Below are positions 8,601-12,618 of a stretch of DNA of 12,618 bases, piece after piece. The notes beneath the pieces were generated by a model. That model was not told where the DNA came from. It worked only from the letters and a program-made list of their open reading frames with translations, and searched no databases. Source of the stretch: Micractinium sp. NFX-FRZ (lineage: Eukaryota; Chlorophyta; Trebouxiophyceae; Chlorellales; Chlorellaceae); the NCBI GenBank assembly GCA_029339195.1, contig JAPTJF010000801.1, positions 1 to 12,618 of the forward strand. Direction: 5' to 3'. Position 1 is the first letter of the stretch; every line of letters begins with the position of its first letter. The position numbers and the translations under genes were made by a program.

Positions 8601-11600
8601 TTGCCTGGCTGCCTGAGCGCTGTTGGCCTCCATTGACCGTGGCTGCTTCTCCCCGCATGTTCAGGAGCATGGCGCGCTCCCATCGCGTGCCGCTGCACCG
8701 CCCGCTGCTGGAGGGGCTGCTGCGCCACTGCCTGGCCGACCGCTGGGCGCGGGCGGCAGAGGAGCAGGGTGAGCGCCTGCGCTTGCATGCACGAGTTTTC
8801 ACTCAAAATTTCAAATGCAGTCGGATCGCAAATGACTGAATTTGCAAGCACACCGAACCCTGAGCATTGGCGCCCCCATCCCGCTCCCTGCCCTCGCTCT
8901 CTGCCACGCACCCCTGCACATTGTGCAGAGCAGCAAGAGCAGGAGCGCCGCCGCCTGCTTCCGCCCCACACCGCGGGAGCTCCGCCCAGCACCTCGGCTA
9001 GCGCAGCAGCCGCCCCGGCCTCTGAGCAGTCAGCCGCTGGGCCAGATAGCCAGGCCAAGCTGCAGGCGGCAGCAGAGGAGCATGAGGAGCAGCGTCGGCA
9101 GCAGGAGGCTGCAACTGCGGCAGCCGAGGCGGCAATGGCGGCTCTGGTGGCGGAGGAGGAGGCACAGGTGGCCAGCGAGGCGGCCAAGGCTCAGAAGAAG
9201 GTGGGTCCATGCTGTATGTTCTGTTCCATTATGAGACAAGTGAAGGATAATGACAAATCCTGCACCTTGCCTTGCATCATGCAGCTGCGTAGTCGGGCTG
9301 TGCGACAGTGCTTGTACTAGCTTGCTGTGGTACTTGTACTAGATACTGTGGTTTACAACTGTGGTGCACCTGGATACCCGACCAAACAACCGTAGCTGAT
9401 ACCACGGCCTGGTGCCTGCCCCCGCTGAATCGCAGACTGCTGCTCGCCGCGCCAGAAAGCAGCGGCAGCGGGAGCTGACTGCCGCCGAGCTTGCTGGGGA
9501 GGTGGCCACAGCGGCAGAGCCGGCGCCGGCGCCACCAGCAGCAGAGGAGGAGGAGGAGGAGGAGGAGGAGGGGCAGCAGGCGGGCAGTCAGGCACGTCAG
9601 GCCAAGGAGGAAGGGGCTGCAGCAGAGACGGATGCAGAGAACAACACGGGCCAGGGTGCTGCCTCATGGCAGCAGCAGCAGCAGCAGCAGCAGCAGTGGC
9701 AGCAGCAGCAGCCACGGAAGCAGCAACACAAACAGCAGCGGCAGGGGCGGCAGGAAGTGAACCAGCCAGCTGCACGCGTTGGGAGCAAGAGTCGCGGCAC
9801 ACGCAACGGCACTGCTGGTGTGGGCCTGGTTAGCTCTACGGCGGCGGCTGCTGCTGCAGCACTGGCAACGACTGTCATGGCAGATTGTGCAGCTGCCAAT
9901 GCCGAGGCCACCACAGCCCCGGCAGCAGAGAGCCCCAGGCCGCATACGCCCACCAAGCAGCACAAGCAGGCGGGAGCCTGGGCCGCTGCTGGGATGGGGC
10001 CGCACACGCCAGCGCAGCACCCATCCGGTCCCGTTAGGGCCACCAATGGCGCAGCGCACGGCGCTTCTGGAGCTGAGCAGGCACCAGTGTGGCAGGAGGG
10101 AGCGTCAGCATTTGCATCGGGCACAGCTGCCACCACAGCCAAGCCAGCATCCACAGCAGGGGCGGCAGCAGGGCGGGCAGCCACCACAGCAGCAGCCAAG
10201 TCACCCAAGCCACCCCCGGCAGCAGCAGCAGCAGCAGCAGGAGCAGGAGTAGCAGCACAGCCAGCAGTGTCACTACCCATTGGTGCAGTCGAGCCTGCCA
10301 CGCAGCCGGCTGTTCCTGCAGCAGAGCCCCAGCCTTCTGGCAGCCAGGTGCAGGATGCGCTGCTGCCACAACCGGCGGCAGCTGCAGCAGCCTTCCAGCC
10401 GCCACTGGCTAGCTCGGTTGGGGCCTCGAGCTTTCCCACAATCAGCCAGGGCACCAGCACAGCTCCACGCCCCGCTGCCCCGCAGCGTGCAGCCAGAAAG
10501 TACAACCCGTTGCTGAACGCCAGCAGCGGCGGCACTCCAGGAGCACAGCCACTGCAGCCGGCGGCTGTCCTGCCGCTGTCGCCTGTGCTGCCACAGCCCG
10601 CAGTGGGACCAGCCGCGCGGCCCGCTGGTGCACAGCTGGCAAGCCTGCCTGCTGCGCCGGCTCAGCAGCCCCCGCTGCCGCTGATGCCAGCAGCGGCAGG
10701 CATGCCACACAGATTCTCGCAGACCCTCTCCCCGCCCAAGCCGCACCTGTCTGCGCCCCAGGCGGCCGCCATGCTGCTGCCGCAGGTGCCGGCACAGCAG
10801 CTGAAGGGCGAGGCTCCTGTTGCGCCAGCTGGCAGGCTGCCGCTGATGCCCTTGGGCTTAGCAAGTACTGCTGCCCAGGCAGCTGCAGGTGCATCCCTGG
10901 CGCCAGGCATGCAGCCAAACGGCCGGGCTGTGGCAGCAATGAATGGGCTGCCCACGTCAGGGGATGCTCACTTGCTGGGCTGGTCGGTGCTGCCAGCGGA
11001 AGAGCAGGCTGGTAACATCCCCAGCCTCAGCAGCAGCTCTGGTCGAGGCAGACCTCTGCGGGCGGCACCTGGCGCGAGCATGGGCGGTATGGGCTGGGGT
11101 CATGCCCCAGCAGCAGCAGCAGCGCGACAGGACAGCAGCAGCGGCAGCAGCTGGGGACCTGACACTCTCAGCTCTGCCAGCAGCCTGTCCGTGCAGATTG
11201 GGACAGTGGGAGAGGAGAATGCACCTCCCCTGTTGGGCAGCTGCAGCCTGGGGCTGGACTCTCTGCCTGGCCAGGGCAGCAGCCGTGCCTTGGGCGCAAC
11301 TGTGGCACACCTGGCCAGTTTGGCGCAGTTGCAGGGCAGCTGCCAGCGCCCGCTGAATGGCCATCCAAGCAGCGTGCGCCCACCTGAGCCACCGCAGCAG
11401 CAGCAGCTGGATCTGGCTGGGCTGCGCAACCAGTGGGGAGAGTACAACTGCTTCCTGAACGTCATCATTCAGTGCCTCTGGCGCTGCGCCGCCTTCCGAC
11501 AGCTGGTGAGGGGAGGGTGGGATGGGATACCAAGTTGTGAACTGGCAGGTGCAGCGCTATCCAGTGTACACATGTACTGGCCAAGCATGGCATATCGTCG

Positions 11601-12618
11601 AGGACCTGATTACTGGCGTTAGGGTTATAGATATACAGTGCACGAACAGACTACGGTCGAGGTGCAGGTACCGCTGTTGGCTTGTCTTGCCTTGTCTCCT
11701 CAGTTGTCGGAACAACAGTTTCGACTCAAACGTAGTAGACCTGCGTGATCAGTTGCATGCACAGCCTGTATACATGTTTGAGTAGAACTGTTGTTTCGAC
11801 AAGTACATTGTCACTGCCACCTCAGCTCGCCTTGCTCTACCTCCCTCCACCCTGCCAGGTGCTCTCCTGGGCGCCCCGATTCTACAAGTCCCACCCCGTG
11901 GTGTTAGCCCTGCGCCGGCTGTTCAAGCAGCTGCAGCAGCAGGAGGCGGCGGCTGCTTCTGCTGGCTCGGCGGCAGCGGCCACCGCCAGTAGGCGGGTGG
12001 TGGACCCCTCTGAGCTGCGCCTGGCGCTGTCCAGCGCCGCTGAGCGCAAGTTTGAGATTGGTGAGTGAGGCTGCAAGTGGGTGTGACGATGAAGTGGGGT
12101 GCACAGCGTGGTGGCCCGTCTGCACAGGCACGTGTCGCATCCAGCCATTCATCAATTGAAGGGCAAAGCAGCTAACACTGAGTGTGTGCTGCTTCTGGTG
12201 GCCACTTACTCCCCTGTCCCACGCCCGCAGGCGAGATGAATGACGCGGGCGAGGTGCTGCTGACAATTTACGAGAGCATTGACAGCGTCACGCAGGCGAG
12301 GCAACGCCGAGTGGATAGACTGTTTGCCATTTTCAGCCTGAGCGCCCCGGCAGGGGCGCCGATCAAGTTACTGCACCCATGCTGCAGCATCATTCAACTG
12401 CATGCAGGCTTCACTGACAGCTGCAACCTAGTTTCACCAGCTTCCTGGCCTGAATTGAAAGTGGGGTTTCTCTCTAAATCCACCTCAATCCCCCTCTGCA
12501 GGCCCAGCGCCTGCCCAGCTGCATGGAGCCGCTCGTGGGCATGCCGGTGGAGGAGGGCGTGGCGTGCTCGGCCTGCCGCATGCCCAGCCACCAGCAGCAG
12601 TACACGCAGTACTTCTTC
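1403..12618 (+). CDS. USP/UCH-family deubiquitinase-like protein, plant DUF627-DUF629-USP type, 27 exons, 3' truncated
   Basis: Proposed coding exons: 1403-2605, 2789-2854, 3094-3162, 3298-3393, 3530-3700, 3849-3917, 4085-4316, 4514-4598, 4871-4974, 5126-5272, 5467-5634, 5738-5776, 5910-6048, 6242-6378, 6576-6671, 6837-7015, 7239-7290, 7473-7598, 7740-7900, 8061-8110, 8260-8467, 8665-8768, 8929-9200, 9436-11505, 11859-12060, 12231-12295, 12502-12618. All junction phases agree except one base inside exon 7. The C-terminal part has a USP Cys box (GEYNCFLNVIIQCLW), MNDAGEVL and CxxC. From knowledge of the family, these match the plant UCH-related proteins with DUF627, DUF629 and a C-terminal UCH domain; the Cys box also resembles animal USP53/USP54. 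The likely role is ubiquitin binding or removal from substrates in cytosol or nucleus. No signal peptide or membrane segment is evident. The His box is outside the window, so catalysis is untested. The DUF627/629 assignment of the N-terminal half is weaker than the USP call. Confidence 0.82.
2789..2854 (+). CDS. Exon 2
   Basis: Sixty-six bases between a GCATGCAG acceptor and an AAG|GTGTGC donor, phase 0 at both ends. It encodes a charged, alanine- and proline-rich linker starting APRAEETAGKG. The intron before it is 183 bases and the one after 239. No domain is recognisable, and the exon could be skipped without changing frame. Confidence 0.65.
3094..3162 (+). CDS. Exon 3
   Basis: Acceptor CCCTCCCTGCAG with a good pyrimidine tract; donor AAG|GTGTGC; phase 0 at both ends. 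It encodes an amphipathic helix beginning IQAYLQSRLAEVETLAEV. Confidence 0.8.
3298..3393 (+). CDS. Exon 4
   Basis: Acceptor TGGTTCGGCAG, donor GAG|GTGAGC, phase 0 at both ends, 32 codons. Encodes PRQLQALLDECSVPVGEVVE followed by more helix. No catalytic motif. Confidence 0.82.
3530..3700 (+). CDS. Exon 5
   Basis: Acceptor CTTCCCGTCAG, donor CAG|GTGCGG, phase 0, 57 codons. The peptide has two helical parts around a Gly/Pro loop and ends RADFEAAFERAVLDPGEWER plus Q. It joins directly to the VASFW segment of exon 6. Confidence 0.85.
3849..3917 (+). CDS. Exon 6: start of the DUF629-like region
   Basis: Acceptor TGCCCCTCCAG, donor CAG|GTGCGT, phase 0. Encodes VASFWGQLGKRHALRHVQLR and CPQ. Plant family members have a similar 'RSFWNS...' segment at the start of DUF629, recalled rather than aligned. 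The same frame stays open through intron 6 to 4316, so a retained-intron model would also avoid stops. Confidence 0.75.
4085..4316 (+). CDS. Exon 7, with an apparent +1 frame change
   Basis: A strong pyrimidine tract and CATCGCACAG acceptor precede 4085; the donor is CAG|GTGGCG. Entering in phase 0 gives LQQLRPLAATQLHRRLLYQQ and on to about 4160, but that frame stops at 4286-4288. From about 4161 the coding-like frame is the next one (SIRAVLNLLELAPLGQLHQA and on), and it joins exon 8 in phase. No usable intron fits between the two parts. The cause may be a sequence error, a real frameshift or a misjudged exon 6-7 junction. Confidence 0.6.
4514..4598 (+). CDS. Exon 8
   Basis: Acceptor CCCACCCTGGCAG, strong donor CAG|GTGAGT, entry phase 0, exit phase 1. 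Encodes AWRRVLDPHAPALACFEGVL and RSQLLRAS, a typical helix. The downstream junction with exon 9 is the least certain in the chain. Confidence 0.78.
4871..4974 (+). CDS. Exon 9 (5' end uncertain)
   Basis: The coding-like peptide is RAQLQLGGPAPAVLWDTDSS followed by RSADQQLHFTVQLH, ending at CAC|GTGTGT, phase 0. The best-looking acceptor (CCTGTGCAG, exon at 4855) would put exon 8's phase-1 end out of frame. The weaker GGCAAG acceptor before 4871 keeps the frame. An 11-bp hairpin covers the 3' end of this exon. Confidence 0.55.
4947..4972. repeat. Perfect 11-bp hairpin beside a splice donor
   Basis: GCAGCTGCACT (4947-4957), a four-base loop TCAC, then the exact reverse complement (4962-4972). 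It sits within exon 9 and ends two bases before the donor GT at 4975. Confidence 0.85.
5126..5272 (+). CDS. Exon 10
   Basis: Acceptor GCTGGCCTGCAG, donor CAA|GTGAGA, phase 0 at both ends, 49 codons. Encodes EAPLSTLLRGEALLRADLAS, then a helix containing AAHWQLRCAHDD. No known motif. Confidence 0.82.
5467..5634 (+). CDS. Exon 11
   Basis: Very strong pyrimidine tract and CTCCTGCAG acceptor; donor CTG|GTGAGA; phase 0 at both ends; 56 codons. Encodes DAQQQVEQAHRFSILTAATM followed by a hydrophobic stretch (LMPGITAVQVLACAKW). It is probably a buried helix rather than a membrane span. Confidence 0.8.
5738..5776 (+). CDS. Exon 12, 39-base microexon-like exon
   Basis: Bounded by a GTGGTGCCAG acceptor and a GAG|GTGGGT donor, phase 0 at both ends. 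Encodes KRGHRFRAVDPLE, which joins exons 11 and 13 in frame. It is too short to show up by ORF length; the call rests on splice signals and phase. Confidence 0.6.
5910..6048 (+). CDS. Exon 13
   Basis: Acceptor CCCATCCTCAG, donor CCAG|GTATGA, entry phase 0, exit phase 1. Encodes AKQAMVDGCLQALHLLRRRG, then CLHTAWEATMMMYFAGLGLE and a short Pro-rich end. Confidence 0.8.
6242..6378 (+). CDS. Exon 14
   Basis: Acceptor GCAAATGCAG, entry in phase 1 (split Gly codon), donor GCGCAG|GTGCAG, exit phase 0. Encodes GDKSSLDCLRHLGGLPLTAL, a helix with VCCWMVGASFDD, and an acidic end. Confidence 0.8.
6576..6671 (+). CDS. Exon 15
   Basis: Acceptor CTGTGTGCAG, donor GAG|GTGGGC, phase 0 at both ends. Encodes VLLAEAEQALELSGGSVNLT followed by AASVEAALQPAE. 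An in-frame alternative donor 9 bases downstream (GAG|GTGCCG, exon to 6680) would add three residues. Confidence 0.78.
6837..7015 (+). CDS. Exon 16
   Basis: Acceptor CATTGCTTGCAG, donor GGCAG|GTGCGC, entry phase 0, exit phase 2. Encodes EDLLGGGHLLLGLGLPGAAP, then an alanine-rich helix and a basic, proline-containing tail. Confidence 0.8.
7239..7290 (+). CDS. Exon 17
   Basis: Acceptor CCCCTGATTGCAG completes a split Ser codon (AG|C); donor AAG|GTGTGC gives phase 0. Encodes AADAGLTVEACRGLLVK. Confidence 0.75.
7473..7598 (+). CDS. Exon 18, followed by a GC-AG intron
   Basis: Acceptor CACCTGTTGCAG, phase 0 at both ends, 42 codons. Encodes ESFLAEASLVIHGTWEQALA and a second helix ending DAEEQQ. 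The 3' boundary is CAG|GCAAGT, an exact match to the expected GC-donor consensus, and no GT donor preserves the frame nearby. Confidence 0.8.
7740..7900 (+). CDS. Exon 19, followed by a probable GC-AG intron
   Basis: Acceptor CCCCGTGCAG, entry phase 0. Encodes ERSPEFRRQLGEAMQSCVAA, then helical GKAFASAEAMWTVASHVALM and an Arg/His-rich end. The boundary TCCAG|GCAAGA gives phase 2, which exactly fits exon 20. Read-through would stop at the TGA at 7950-7952. Confidence 0.75.
8061..8110 (+). CDS. Exon 20
   Basis: Acceptor CTGATGTGCAG completes a split Arg codon. Donor GACAG|GTGAGG gives phase 1. Encodes DTASAALAAAGVPRST. Confidence 0.72.
8260..8467 (+). CDS. Exon 21
   Basis: Acceptor CAATCCGTGCAG completes a Gly codon. 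Donor CGCAG|GTGATC gives phase 2. Encodes REGGHAADCLLLTVLERAAS, then QFLRRLLGVLSSQHTH and LWQLQDMQWALRTEVLQARR. Its end corresponds in character to the 'MQQLE...' helical stretch upstream of the conserved LPL segment in plant relatives (recalled, not aligned). An earlier acceptor near 8186 would use a frame without coding character. Confidence 0.8.
8665..8768 (+). CDS. Exon 22
   Basis: Acceptor GCATGTTCAG completes a split Arg codon; donor CAGG|GTGAGC, exit phase 1. Encodes SMARSHRVPLHRPLLEGLLR and HCLADRWARAAEEQ. This resembles the plant segment with 'LPLVKS...HLE.LAEKDA', one of the better family matches in the N-terminal half (inference from memory). Confidence 0.82.
8929..9200 (+). CDS. 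Exon 23: Glu/Gln/Ala-rich helix, possible coiled coil
   Basis: Acceptor CACATTGTGCAG, entry phase 1, donor AAG|GTGGGT, exit phase 0. A Pro/Ser/Ala linker (residues around PPHTAGAPPSTSASA) leads into a charged helix such as AAEEHEEQRRQQEAATAAAE and ends AAKAQKK. The basic end matches the Lys-rich region after the 'AFLAEL' helix in plant relatives. Confidence 0.82.
9311..9351. repeat. 22-base tandem duplication in intron 23
   Basis: CTTGTACTAG recurs at 9311 and 9333, followed in each copy by a diverged sequence ending CTGTGG. Noncoding. Confidence 0.65.
9436..11505 (+). CDS. Exon 24: 690-codon low-complexity linker ending in the USP Cys box
   Basis: Acceptor AATCGCAG opens TAARRARKQRQRELTAAELA in phase 0. 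The exon then holds nine Glu (9544-9570), nine plus four Gln (9670-9711), alanine runs (for example 10219-10239), and long Ala/Pro/Gln/Ser stretches expected to be disordered. The last 30 codons change character to DLAGLRNQWGEYNCFLNVII and QCLWRCAAFRQL. This is the USP Cys box: the GLRN asparagine (11428-11430) is the expected oxyanion-hole residue and Cys (11449-11451) the expected nucleophile. The donor CTG|GTGAGG is phase 0. The in-frame GTG at 9412 lies before the acceptor and is not a start. Confidence 0.88.
9544..9570 (+). repeat. (GAG)9 coding for nine glutamates
   Basis: Nine uninterrupted GAG codons in exon 24, directly after an Ala/Pro-rich segment. Confidence 0.9.
9670..9711 (+). 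repeat. (CAG)9-TGG-(CAG)4 coding for glutamine
   Basis: Pure CAG triplets in the Gln frame, broken by one Trp codon, within the low-complexity part of exon 24. Confidence 0.9.
10219..10239 (+). repeat. (GCA)7 coding for alanine
   Basis: The same CAG/GCA triplet repeat as at 9670, but read in the alanine frame of the same exon. Confidence 0.9.
11704..11802. repeat. Long imperfect inverted repeat in intron 24
   Basis: Arms at 11704-11731 and 11776-11802 pair along 27-28 bases with two mismatches and one bulge, around a 44-base spacer. The matching blocks are TTGTCG, AACAACAGTT and ACTCAAAC in the left arm. It lies in the longest intron (11506-11858), which is AT-richer than its neighbours. 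It could be a foldback element remnant or a structured RNA; no target-site duplication was identified. Confidence 0.75.
11859..12060 (+). CDS. Exon 25: USP domain continued
   Basis: Acceptor CCACCCTGCCAG, entry phase 0, strong donor ATTG|GTGAGT, exit phase 1. Encodes VLSWAPRFYKSHPVVLALRR and LFKQLQQQ, an alanine-rich insert, then VVDPSELRLALSSAAERKFE. The 'LR.ALS' segment just before the MNDA motif is where plant UCH-related proteins have it. Confidence 0.87.
12231..12295 (+). CDS. Exon 26: USP MNDAGEVL motif
   Basis: Acceptor CACGCCCGCAG completes a Gly codon. Encodes EMNDAGEVLLTIYESIDSVT plus Q, equivalent to the conserved 'QMNDASEVL' of relatives (USP 'Q.DA.E.L' box). The 3' end is best placed at CAG|GCGAGG (GC donor). 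Phase-0 alternatives are AGC|GTCACG (exon to 12289) and CGA|GTGGAT (exon to 12310), both weaker. Confidence 0.75.
12502..12618 (+). CDS. Exon 27 (partial): USP first zinc-binding pair
   Basis: Acceptor CCCCTCTGCAG, phase 0, open to the window end. Encodes AQRLPSCMEPLVGMPVEEGV, then ACSACRMPSHQQQYTQYFF. The CSAC pair (12565-12576) matches the first CxxC of the USP zinc ribbon in this family, followed by the typical 'YT.FF' strand. The second zinc pair and the His box are outside the window. Confidence 0.85.

Noticed and set aside
9412..9435. GTG start for a separate gene encoding the exon 24 product
   Set aside because: A CAG acceptor at 9433-9435 joins exon 23 in phase 0, and the Cys box needs the rest of the USP domain downstream. 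GTG starts are not expected in nuclear genes.
9544..9711. Short-period repeats as a possible CRISPR or satellite array
   Set aside because: They are in-frame triplet runs inside an exon, with no repeat-spacer pattern.
9597..10535. 312-codon minus-strand ORF opposite exon 24
   Set aside because: It is generated by CAG/GCA repeats read in reverse as Cys, Leu and Ala runs; there is no coding character of its own.

Overview
The window looks like nuclear DNA of a GC-rich green alga, most likely a Chlorella-like trebouxiophyte. That assignment is an inference. It rests on the GC-rich coding sequence, many short exons separated by introns of about 100-350 bases, strong GTGAGT-type donors and pyrimidine-CAG acceptors, long alanine, glutamine and glycine runs, and a protein family known from plants.

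Left edge (1-695, minus strand): the 5' part of an unidentified gene. An exon at 68-250 has clear coding character. A short first exon at 653-695 fits it in phase, with a 402-base intron between them. The gene runs off the left edge. Positions 696-1402 are a head-to-head intergenic region that should hold both promoters. It carries three 20-base tandem repeats (721-780), a CCAAT box and a tiny upstream ORF.

Rest of the window (1403-12618, plus strand): I read this as one large split gene. I could chain about 27 exons by splice signals and phase, giving roughly 2,140 codons before the right edge cuts it off. The end of the last long exon (24) and the three exons after it encode the start of a ubiquitin-specific protease (USP/UCH) fold. 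This includes a Cys box (GLRN...GEYNCFLN, Cys codon at 11449), a MNDAGEVL motif and the first CxxC zinc pair. With the long helical region upstream, it resembles the plant 'ubiquitin carboxyl-terminal hydrolase-related' proteins that carry DUF627 and DUF629 ahead of a USP domain. A 690-codon low-complexity exon (9436-11505) separates the helical region from the catalytic core. The catalytic His/Asp boxes lie beyond the window, so activity cannot be judged.

Points to check: a one-base reading-frame discontinuity in exon 7, three probable GC-AG introns, an imperfect 27-28 base inverted repeat in the longest intron, and a perfect 11-bp hairpin beside the intron 9 donor. I found no RNA genes, CRISPR arrays or recognisable mobile elements. 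I do not see a convincing new multi-gene system here.
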